From Moraxellaceae bacterium (lineage in GTDB: Bacteria; Pseudomonadota; Gammaproteobacteria; Pseudomonadales; Moraxellaceae), in NCBI GenBank assembly GCA_003543245.1, contig DPJB01000018.1, forward strand, positions 1-6,732: a DNA stretch of 6,732 nucleotides, read 5' to 3'. Shown here one piece after another: positions 1-5,760 of this stretch (position 1 is the stretch's first letter; every line of letters starts with the position of its first letter). The notes under the pieces were generated by a model. It saw only the letters and a program-made list of their open reading frames with translations. It ran no database searches and was not told the origin of the DNA. The translations under genes were made by a program, and so were the position numbers.

Positions 1-461
1 CCAAGGGCTTTGTCATCATCGACGAAAACCAGCGCAACCCGACATACCCCAACATCTGGTCGGCCGGTGTCTGTGTCGCCATTCCACCGGTGGAGGCGAC
101 ACCCGTACCCTGCGGCACACCCAAGACCGGCTACATGATCGAATCCATGATCACGGCCATCGTGCACAATGTCAGTGACTCCCTCGCCGGCAAGCCGGCC
201 ACCCACAAGGGCACACTGGCCGCCTTCTGTCTGGCCGACATGGGCGATACCGGCGCCGCTTTCATTGCCATTCCGCAAATTCCGCCACGCAACGTCACCT
301 GGTTCCGCAAGGGCAAGTGGGTGCACTGGGCCAAGGTCGCCTTCGAGAAATATTTCATCTACAAGATGAAAAATGGCTCCAGCGAACCCTTCTACGAGAA
401 GACCGTCCTGCGTCTGATCGGCCTTAATCGCCTGCGCGAAGCGCCGCCTGAAAAAAAGTGA
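1..461 (+). CDS. sqr: Sulfide:quinone oxidoreductase, C-terminal part (5' end outside window)
   Basis: This is the last ~152 codons of a flavoprotein of the SQR family; the reading frame begins at base 3 and ends with TGA at 459-461. SQR is a peripheral membrane FAD enzyme that oxidises sulfide to polysulfide or sulfur and passes the electrons to quinone. Visible family marks are the segment around AGVCVAIPP (bases 63-89), followed by PVPCGTPKTGYMIESM, which fits the conserved region near the flavin and quinone. The motif FCLADMGDTG carries a Cys (codon 228-230) that, from memory of the family, sits where the third redox cysteine of SQR lies. The tail GKWVHWAKVAFEKYF is the amphipathic region linked to membrane binding. 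The Rossmann FAD fold and the other two catalytic cysteines lie upstream and cannot be checked, so a related flavoprotein is possible. A terminator follows directly. Confidence 0.8.
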   Translation, partial: KGFVIIDENQRNPTYPNIWSAGVCVAIPPVEATPVPCGTPKTGYMIESMITAIVHNVSDSLAGKPATHKGTLAAFCLADMGDTGAAFIAIPQIPPRNVTWFRKGKWVHWAKVAFEKYFIYKMKNGSSEPFYEKTVLRLIGLNRLREAPPEKK

Positions 462-475
462 TCACCTGCATCACA

Positions 476-514
476 CCCCTGCGGCAACACGCCGCAGGGG
501 CATTTTTGTTTTTT
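476..514 (+). terminator. Rho-independent terminator after sqr
   Basis: A perfect 10-bp GC-rich stem is seen: CCCCTGCGGC at 476-485 pairs with GCCGCAGGGG at 491-500 around a five-base AACAC loop. It is followed by a T-rich run at 503-514 broken by one G. It starts 15 bases after the sqr stop codon and should end the sqr transcript. It also lies only ~40 bases before cydP, so it separates the two transcription units or partly insulates them. Confidence 0.93.
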
Positions 515-551
515 GCGTTATGATTCATTGCCCGTTCAAGGCGACGCACAC

Positions 552-731
552 ATGAAGCTCCGTCTCCGACATCATCTTTCCATCGTCATTGCACTGAAGA
601 TTGCCGCCATCCTTCTGCTCTGGCTTTTGTTCTTTTCCCCATCGCATCGCGTGCCGGTAAATCCGGAACGCGTTGACGAAAAACTTTTTTTCTCACCGCC
701 CCCTGCCGAGGAGTCCCACGATGGAGCTTGA
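552..731 (+). CDS. cydP: CydP, putative small subunit of cytochrome bd oxidase
   Basis: A 59-residue small membrane protein with a basic N-terminus (MKLRLRHH), one hydrophobic helix at about residues 9-28 ending in LWLLFF, and a polar tail containing PERVDEKLFF. This layout, and the position immediately before cydA, match the family annotated as cytochrome oxidase putative small subunit CydP. The biochemical role of that family is not well defined; a structural or assembly role in the bd oxidase is inferred from linkage. The ATG at 552 was chosen because the upstream in-frame start at 513 lies in the T-tract of the preceding terminator. An AAGG at 538-541 gives a modest ribosome site. The last 11 bases overlap the start of cydA, suggesting translational coupling. 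Confidence 0.78.
   Translation: MKLRLRHHLSIVIALKIAAILLLWLLFFSPSHRVPVNPERVDEKLFFSPPPAEESHDGA
708..713 (+). promoter_or_regulatory. Ribosome binding site deciding the cydA start
   Basis: GAGGAG lies inside the 3' end of cydP, seven bases before the ATG at 721. It fixes the cydA start there rather than at the upstream in-frame TTG at 673, which would add 16 residues absent from CydA proteins. Confidence 0.85.
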
Positions 732-2268
732 TCCGGTATTGCTGTCCCGCATCCAGTTCGGTATGACAGCAATGTATCACTTCCTGTTCGTGCCCCTGAC
801 TATTGGCCTCGCGGTACTACTCGCCATGATGGAGAGCGTCTATGTCATGACCGGCCGCACCATCTGGCGTGACATGACCCAGTTCTGGGGCAAGCTGTTT
901 GGCATAAATTTCGCCATGGGTGTGGCCACAGGCATCACCATGGAATTCCAGTTCGGCACCAACTGGGCCTACTACTCACACTATGTGGGCGACATTTTCG
1001 GTGTACCGCTCGCCATTGAAGGCCTGATGGCCTTTTTTCTCGAATCAACCTTTGTCGGTCTCTTTTTCTTCGGCTGGGAACGTCTGTCGAAACTGCAACA
1101 CCTGCTGGTGACGTGGCTGGTCGCCATCGGCTCCAATCTTTCTGCATTGTGGATACTGATTGCCAATGGCTGGATGCAGAACCCGGTCGGCGCCGCCTTC
1201 AATATCGACACCATGCGCATGGAAGTGACCGACATGGGTGCGGTGATCATGAATCCTGTGGCACAGGCCAAGTTCGTGCACACCGTTGCGGCCGGCTATG
1301 TCGTCGGCGCCGTCTTCGTACTGGCGATTTCCAGCTTCTATTTGCTGAAAAATCGCCACACTGACATGGCAAGACGCTCGTTTGCCATTGCCTCCAGTTT
1401 CGGGCTGGCCAGCGCGCTGTCAGTGGTGGTGCTGGGCGATGAAAGTGGCTACGTCGCCACCGAACACCAGAAAATGAAGATCGCTGCGATTGAAGCGATG
1501 TGGGACACCGAGCCGGCACCGGCCTCGTTCACCGTGATCGGCATTCCCGATCAGGCAAACCAGGCAACGCACTATGCCGTGCACGTCCCATGGGCACTGG
1601 GGTTGATCACTACCCGCTCCTTTGACCAGACTTTGCCCGGCATCAAGGAGCTTGTGAATCTCGCCGAGCTCCGCATCACCAATGGCATCAACGCCTACCG
1701 TGCCCTGCAGGTCTTGCGCACCAACAAGAGCAATGCAGAGGCGCGGGCCGAATTCAGTCGTCACGAAGCCGACCTCGGCTACGCCCTGCTACTGAAACGG
1801 CACGACGTCGATCCTCTGAAGGCCACGACGCGGGACATCCGTATGGCCGCGGAGGGCACGGTGCCCCCTGTCGCCCTGCTGTTCTGGGCCTTTCGCATCA
1901 TGGTGGCTCTGGGCTTCTTTTTCATCCTGCTGTTTACTGCCGCCTTCCTGCTGTCTGCCAGCCAGCGCTTCGAGCAGTACCGCTGGTTCCTCTACGTTGC
2001 CGTGGCCGCCCTGCCCTTGCCATGGCTGGCAGCAGAGCTGGGCTGGGTCGTGGCCGAAGTCGGCCGCCAGCCTTGGGTGATCGAAGGTGTCCTGCCCACG
2101 CAAATCGCAGCGTCTGCCCTGGATGGCGGCACGGTGCTGTTCAGCCTGCTCGGTTTCGTGATTTTTTATTCTGTGCTCGCCATCGTCGATGTCTGGCTGA
2201 TGACGCGATATGTGCGCATGGGGCCGGATGAGGCACTCGGCAAATCCACCCCCGCAAAAAACGCCTGA
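721..2268 (+). CDS. cydA: Cytochrome bd ubiquinol oxidase subunit I (CydA)
   Basis: A 515-residue integral inner-membrane protein that carries the three hemes and the quinol-oxidising site of cytochrome bd, reducing oxygen to water without pumping protons. It aligns almost gaplessly with Escherichia coli CydA (522 residues), one residue out of register. His20 and His187 fit the heme ligands His19 and His186, and Met394 in FRIMVALGF fits Met393. Glu100 and Glu108 in AIEGLMAFFLEST fit Glu99 and Glu107 near the b595/d di-heme site. In the Q-loop, GDESGY is followed by Lys253 and Glu258, matching the quinol-site residues Lys252 and Glu257. The Q-loop is the long (L-type) form, and the C-terminal VGRQPW motif is present. 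Homology and the ribosome site set the ATG at 721. It overlaps cydP by 11 bases and ends ten bases before cydB. Confidence 0.98.
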   Translation: MELDPVLLSRIQFGMTAMYHFLFVPLTIGLAVLLAMMESVYVMTGRTIWRDMTQFWGKLFGINFAMGVATGITMEFQFGTNWAYYSHYVGDIFGVPLAIEGLMAFFLESTFVGLFFFGWERLSKLQHLLVTWLVAIGSNLSALWILIANGWMQNPVGAAFNIDTMRMEVTDMGAVIMNPVAQAKFVHTVAAGYVVGAVFVLAISSFYLLKNRHTDMARRSFAIASSFGLASALSVVVLGDESGYVATEHQKMKIAAIEAMWDTEPAPASFTVIGIPDQANQATHYAVHVPWALGLITTRSFDQTLPGIKELVNLAELRITNGINAYRALQVLRTNKSNAEARAEFSRHEADLGYALLLKRHDVDPLKATTRDIRMAAEGTVPPVALLFWAFRIMVALGFFFILLFTAAFLLSASQRFEQYRWFLYVAVAALPLPWLAAELGWVVAEVGRQPWVIEGVLPTQIAASALDGGTVLFSLLGFVIFYSVLAIVDVWLMTRYVRMGPDEALGKSTPAKNA

Positions 2269-2271
2269 GGA
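2267..2271 (+). promoter_or_regulatory. Ribosome binding site deciding the cydB start
   Basis: GAGGA overlaps the cydA stop codon (TGA, 2266-2268). Two in-frame ATGs follow, at 2273 and 2279. The first is only one base from this site, the second seven bases away, so 2279 is the better start. The overlap with the stop suggests that ribosomes finishing cydA re-initiate on cydB. Confidence 0.75.
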
Positions 2272-2278
2272 CATGATC

Positions 2279-3424
2279 ATGGAATGGCTCGACTACCCCA
2301 CCCTGCGCCTGATCTGGTGGCTGCTGATCGGCGTCCTGCTCATCGGTTTTGCCGTCATGGACGGCTTTGATCTTGGCGTCGCCGGCCTGTTGCCTTTTGT
2401 GGCGCGCACCGACGCAGAACGGCGGGTTGTGATCAACAGCATCGGCCCCACCTGGGACGGCAATCAGGTCTGGTTCATCCTCGGTGGCGGTGCGGTGTTC
2501 GCTGCCTTTCCGCTGCTCTATGCCGCGGCCTTTTCGGGTTTCTACCTGGCCATGTTCCTGCTGCTGGTTACCTTCATCATTCGCCCGGTCGGCTTTGAGT
2601 TTCGTAGCAAGATTGCCAACCCACGCTGGCGCTCGACGTGGGACATCCTGCTCTGTGGTGGCGGCCTGATCGCCGCCCTAGTGTTCGGGGTCGCGGTTGG
2701 CAACCTGTTTGTCGGGGTGCCCTTCTACTTTGATCCGGATTTACGCTTTTTCTATACCGGACACTTCTGGCAATTGTTCACGCCCTTTACGTTGCTCTGT
2801 GGCCTCACCAGCGTTGCCATGCTGCTGATGCATGGAGCCTCTTTCCTCGGCCTCAAGACCGAGGGAGACATCGCCCGTCGCGCCGCCACCATACAAAGAA
2901 GCACGGCCCTGATAACAGCCGTCCTGTTTCTGACCTGTGCCATGTGGGCCGGTTATGGCATGGAGGGTTACCACATCACGGCAGGTGCCGATCCTGCTGC
3001 CGGCTCCAATCCACTGGCAAAAACAGTGGCCATGGTGCCGGATGGCTGGGCCGCTGCCTGGGGACGCTTTCCCTTCACCTGGCTGGCCACCGCGCTCGTC
3101 GTCGGTGGTGCCATCACCACGGCACTGCTGGCGGGACGACGATACACCGGCACGGCCTTTGTCAGCTCAGGCCTGACGGTCGCCGGCATCATCATCAATG
3201 CCGGCAGCACCCTGTTCCCGTTTTTCATGCCGTCCAGCAGCCACCCGTCCATGAGCCTGACCCTGTGGGATGCCTCGTCCAGCGCCACAACACTACTCAT
3301 CATGCTGGGCGCCGTCGTAGTGTTCATGCCACTGATTGTGGTCTACACGGCCTGGGTCTACCGGGTGATGCGGGGCACGCTAAGCACGGACACCATTGCC
3401 CGCAAACCCAAATCATTTTATTGA
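2279..3424 (+). CDS. cydB: Cytochrome bd ubiquinol oxidase subunit II (CydB)
   Basis: A 381-residue polytopic membrane protein, close in length to E. coli CydB (379). It is the structural partner of CydA in the bd oxidase and lines part of the route by which protons reach the heme site. The N-terminal helix ends in the family signature GFAVMDGFDLG (about residues 23-33). WDGNQVW follows at residues 59-65; Asp60 corresponds to Asp58 of E. coli CydB, proposed to be in the proton path. Further matches are AAAFSGFYLAM, the RPVGFEFRSK loop, GVPFYFD, YTGHFWQL and, near the C-terminus, LFPFFMPSS followed by LTLWDASSS. Hydrophobic helices recur throughout. It lies between cydA (ten-base gap) and cydX (11-base gap). 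An upstream ATG at 2273 would add two residues. Confidence 0.98.
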   Translation: MEWLDYPTLRLIWWLLIGVLLIGFAVMDGFDLGVAGLLPFVARTDAERRVVINSIGPTWDGNQVWFILGGGAVFAAFPLLYAAAFSGFYLAMFLLLVTFIIRPVGFEFRSKIANPRWRSTWDILLCGGGLIAALVFGVAVGNLFVGVPFYFDPDLRFFYTGHFWQLFTPFTLLCGLTSVAMLLMHGASFLGLKTEGDIARRAATIQRSTALITAVLFLTCAMWAGYGMEGYHITAGADPAAGSNPLAKTVAMVPDGWAAAWGRFPFTWLATALVVGGAITTALLAGRRYTGTAFVSSGLTVAGIIINAGSTLFPFFMPSSSHPSMSLTLWDASSSATTLLIMLGAVVVFMPLIVVYTAWVYRVMRGTLSTDTIARKPKSFY

Positions 3425-3428
3425 GGAG
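3423..3428 (+). promoter_or_regulatory. Ribosome binding site of cydX overlapping the cydB stop
   Basis: GAGGAG shares two bases with the cydB TGA (3422-3424) and stands seven bases before the cydX ATG. The same stop/ribosome-site overlap is seen at the cydA-cydB junction, which points to coupled translation of the three subunits. Confidence 0.8.
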
Positions 3429-3435
3429 CATCGCC

Positions 3436-3576
3436 ATGTGGTATTTCACCTGGATACTCGGACTGGGACTGGCGGCATCTGCCGGCATCCTCAACGCCAT
3501 GTGGATCGAGTACCAGCTAACCGGCGCGCCCTCGGAAGAAACAACCGGCAAACACCGGTCGGACACAGGTTTGTAA
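3436..3576 (+). CDS. cydX: Cytochrome bd oxidase small subunit CydX
   Basis: A 46-residue single-helix protein beginning MWYFTWILGLGLAASAG, which closely matches E. coli CydX (MWYFAWILG start, 37 residues). In the E. coli enzyme CydX packs beside CydA and stabilises the hemes and oxidase activity. The helix runs to about residue 24 (ILNAMWIEYQ); the segment equivalent to the E. coli LALEH stretch is followed here by a polar tail of roughly 20 residues, somewhat longer than usual. The gene follows cydB by 11 bases, and its stop codon (TAA, 3574-3576) lies inside a Pho-box-like sequence belonging to the phoB promoter region. No T-tract terminator follows it. Confidence 0.93.
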   Translation: MWYFTWILGLGLAASAGILNAMWIEYQLTGAPSEETTGKHRSDTGL

Positions 3577-3615
3577 TATTTCCGTCACACAGCCAAGCTG
3601 TAATACGCTCGTCAC
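3571..3615 (+). promoter_or_regulatory. Two Pho-box-like sites and candidate promoter for phoB
   Basis: Two 18-base sequences resemble the PhoB site CTGTCAT-A/T-rich-CTGTCAY: TTGTAATATTTCCGTCAC at 3571-3588 and CTGTAATACGCTCGTCAC at 3598-3615. Each is a pair of 7-base half sites spaced 11 bases apart, and their starts are 27 bases apart. TAATAC at 3601-3606 could be a -10 element, 12 bases after the first box, close to the usual spacing at PhoB-activated promoters where the box replaces a -35. The second box would then overlap that -10. PhoB commonly activates its own operon, so autoregulation is the likely meaning. The second box has more mismatches in its centre. Confidence 0.72.
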
Positions 3616-3625
3616 TTAACGAGCG
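3606..3625 (+). repeat. Inverted repeat in the phoB leader region
   Basis: CGCTCGT (3606-3612) and ACGAGCG (3619-3625) are perfect 7-base inverted arms around a six-base spacer. The left arm overlaps the second Pho-box-like site. No T-run follows, so it is not a classic intrinsic terminator for the cyd operon. It could be a weak hairpin in cyd read-through RNA or an accidental symmetry. Confidence 0.5.
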
Positions 3626-3643
3626 AAGCGAAGGCCCGGTGCC

Positions 3644-4372
3644 ATGAAAAACGAACGTGTCCTGATCGTGGATGATGAAGCAGCGATTCGCGAGATGATT
3701 GCGATTGCGCTGGATCTGGCCGGTTTCGAGTGCCTGGAAGCCGAGGACGCCCTCGCCGCCCATCACCTGATTGTGGATGAACGCCCCGCCCTCATCCTGC
3801 TCGACTGGATGCTGCCCGGCATGAGCGGCATCGAACTGGCGCGCCGCCTCAAGCGCGATGAATCCACCCGCGAAATTCCCATCATCATGCTCACTGCCCG
3901 CGGCGAGGAAGACAACAAGATCCAGGGCCTGGATGCCGGTGCGGACGATTACATCACCAAGCCGTTTTCCACGCGCGAGCTGGTGTCCCGCATCCGTGCC
4001 GTCCTGCGCCGTACGACCAGCCTCAATGCCGAGAGGGTCATTCAGGTGGAAGGCCTCAAGCTGGACCCGGTCAGCCACCGCATCACCGCCAACGACACGC
4101 CGGTGGAAATGGGCCCGACCGAATACCGTCTGCTGGCGTTTTTCATGAGCCATCAGGAACGCGCCTATTCCCGCTCGCAAATGCTGGACCAGGTGTGGGG
4201 TGGCAATGTCTACGTGGAAGACCGTACCATTGACGTGCATATCCGCCGCTTGCGCAAGGCACTGGAACCATTCGGTTTCGACCGTTTCATCCAGACCGTG
4301 CGTGGCACCGGTTACCGCTTCTCCATCCAGGTAGACCCCTCGCGTGAGCCCGTCAGTGCCAACTCCCCGTAA
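3644..4372 (+). CDS. phoB: Phosphate regulon response regulator PhoB
   Basis: A 242-residue cytoplasmic two-component regulator of the OmpR/PhoB class. The receiver domain covers about residues 1-120: the acidic pair Asp10-Asp11, phospho-acceptor Asp54 in LLDWMLPG, Thr84 in IMLTAR and Lys106 in YITKPF are all present. The winged-helix DNA-binding domain covers about 135-232, with the recognition helix region VEDRTIDVHIRRLRKAL and the wing motif VRGTGYRF. The sequence is the PhoB type, rather than a generic OmpR member, in features such as LLDWMLPGMSG and QVWGGNVYVEDRTIDVH. Phosphorylated PhoB activates phosphate-scavenging genes. The ATG at 3644 follows AAGG at 3631-3634. The phoR gene follows 63 bases on, and two Pho-box-like sites lie upstream. 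Confidence 0.95.
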   Translation: MKNERVLIVDDEAAIREMIAIALDLAGFECLEAEDALAAHHLIVDERPALILLDWMLPGMSGIELARRLKRDESTREIPIIMLTARGEEDNKIQGLDAGADDYITKPFSTRELVSRIRAVLRRTTSLNAERVIQVEGLKLDPVSHRITANDTPVEMGPTEYRLLAFFMSHQERAYSRSQMLDQVWGGNVYVEDRTIDVHIRRLRKALEPFGFDRFIQTVRGTGYRFSIQVDPSREPVSANSP

Positions 4373-4392
4373 CAACACCTGCCGGCCCGAAA

Positions 4393-4409
4393 TGCTGGCC
4401 AGGCCAGCA
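4393..4409 (+). repeat. Palindrome between phoB and phoR
   Basis: TGCTGGCCAGGCCAGCA is a perfect inverted repeat, 8-base arms around a single A. In RNA it could fold as a six-pair stem with a five-base loop. It sits 20 bases after the phoB stop and 26 bases before the phoR start, with no T-tract. It might tune how much phoR is made relative to phoB; this is inference only. Confidence 0.55.
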
Positions 4410-4435
4410 GGTTGGTCCCGGAGTGCTGACGCATC

Positions 4436-5728
4436 GTGAGCGACCTGATGAAGCAGGAGGCCCGGCGCCTCCTTTATTTTCTCCTGCTGGCAGGCCTGAT
4501 TGGCTGGCTCATCGATTATCCGGCGTGGGCACTGGCCTTCGGTGTGCTGAGCTATACCACCCTGCACCTGCGTAATATTGAAAAACTCTATCGCTGGCTT
4601 CGGGACAATCCTGATGCAGAGGCTCCGGAAGCAAACGGCATCTGGGAAGACATCTTCAACCGCATTTTCAAGCTGCGCCGTGACGAGCAGCGCGCACGGG
4701 ACAGTCTGCTCAGCATTATCGAGCGCGCCCGCAACTCGGTCTCTGCGCTCAAGGAAGCCGTGGTACTGATTGATGGCAGGGGCAATCTGGAATGGTGGAA
4801 CCCTGCTGCCGAGAAACTGCTCGGCCTTTCTACGCCGGCCGATGTGGGTCAGCCGGTGACCAACCTTGTGCGCAATCCGGTGTTCTGCCGCTACTTTGAG
4901 CACGGCCCCTATGACGAGCCGCTGCTGATGCCGTCAGAAACCAGTCCGGGCCATCACCTGCAGTTCGAGATCACGCGCTTTGGCGGCAATGACCGCCTGA
5001 TGATCGTCGATGACGTCACGCGCCTGCAAAACCTGGAACAGATGCGCAAGGATTTTGTCGCCAACGTTTCGCATGAACTGCGCACGCCACTGACCGTGCT
5101 GGCCGGCTATCTGGAAACTTTTCTGGGCAATGCCGAATCACTGTCACCACGCTGGCTGCGTGCCCTGCAGCAGATGGAAGCGCAGACAGGCCGCATGAAC
5201 AACCTGGTCAACGACCTGCTGCTGCTCTCGCGCCTGGAGAACGAAAATGTCCACCAGGAACCGCAACGCATCAACGTGAATGCACTGCTGGGCCAGATCC
5301 GCAACGAGGCCATCGCGGTCGGTCTGGAAAAGCACCATGACATCACGCTGGAGTGCGATGCCACGGTCAGCCTGATGGGACTGGAAAGCAACCTGCGCAG
5401 CGCCTTCTCCAATCTGGTCACCAATGCGGTGAAATACACGCCCGCGCACGGCCGCATCCGCATCCGCTGGTGGGCCGATGACAAGCACGCCTATTTCAGC
5501 GTGAGTGACAACGGCATCGGGATTGATGCCCATCACATTCCGCGCCTGACCGAGCGCTTCTACCGTGCCGATGCTGCCCGCTCCACCGCCACCGGTGGCA
5601 CCGGTCTGGGCCTGGCCATCGTCAAGCACGTCCTGCTGCAACACCATGCCCATCTCGACATCAGTTCGACGCCCGGCAAGGGCTCGACGTTCACCTGCGT
5701 GTTTCCGGCCGCAATAGTGGTACGCTGA
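4436..5728 (+). CDS. phoR: Phosphate regulon sensor histidine kinase PhoR
   Basis: A 430-residue membrane-anchored kinase that phosphorylates or dephosphorylates PhoB according to phosphate supply. Residues ~11-45 form a hydrophobic hairpin of two helices with almost no periplasmic part, as in PhoR. A charged linker (about 46-95) precedes a PAS domain (about 96-195, LIDGRGNLEWWNPAAEKLLG). The phospho-accepting His213 lies in FVANVSHELRTPLT. The ATP-binding domain shows the N box (FSNLVTNAVKYTP, Asn330), DNGIGI (358-363), the F box RFYR (374-377) and GGTGLGLAIVKH (387-398). The start is a GTG at 4436 with GGAG 12 bases upstream, which is rather distant. An in-frame ATG at 4448 is an alternative that would drop four residues. 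It lies 63 bases after phoB, presumably in the same transcript. Confidence 0.95.
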   Translation: MSDLMKQEARRLLYFLLLAGLIGWLIDYPAWALAFGVLSYTTLHLRNIEKLYRWLRDNPDAEAPEANGIWEDIFNRIFKLRRDEQRARDSLLSIIERARNSVSALKEAVVLIDGRGNLEWWNPAAEKLLGLSTPADVGQPVTNLVRNPVFCRYFEHGPYDEPLLMPSETSPGHHLQFEITRFGGNDRLMIVDDVTRLQNLEQMRKDFVANVSHELRTPLTVLAGYLETFLGNAESLSPRWLRALQQMEAQTGRMNNLVNDLLLLSRLENENVHQEPQRINVNALLGQIRNEAIAVGLEKHHDITLECDATVSLMGLESNLRSAFSNLVTNAVKYTPAHGRIRIRWWADDKHAYFSVSDNGIGIDAHHIPRLTERFYRADAARSTATGGTGLGLAIVKHVLLQHHAHLDISSTPGKGSTFTCVFPAAIVVR

Positions 5729-5760
5729 TACCTGTCGCTAATGCAGGTTCAGGGAAGGTC

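Noticed and set aside
458..474. GTGAT-ATCAC inverted repeat as a CRP- or FNR-type site.
   Set aside because: The seven-base spacer between the arms does not fit the expected geometry of either site, and it overlaps the sqr stop upstream of a terminator.
519..524. TATGAT as a cyd promoter -10.
   Set aside because: No acceptable -35 lies 15-19 bases upstream, where the terminator stem sits. Not strong enough to list as a promoter.
673..720. TTG-started N-terminal extension of CydA.
   Set aside because: The extra 16 residues have no counterpart in CydA proteins and overlap cydP; a good ribosome site supports the ATG at 721.
1789..2280. A 163-codon minus-strand frame opposite the end of cydA.
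   Set aside because: It is an antisense shadow of a strongly conserved membrane-protein gene, with a His/Gln-rich composition and no motif.
3491..4903. A 470-codon open frame on the minus strand across cydX, phoB and phoR.
   Set aside because: It lies opposite genes with clear family motifs, has no recognisable domain, is rich in His and Gln as antisense frames of GC-rich genes usually are, and has no sensible neighbours or start signal.
5730..5748. ACCTG/CAGGT inverted repeat between phoR and the binding-protein gene.
   Set aside because: Only five pairs with a nine-base loop and no T-tract; easily due to chance.
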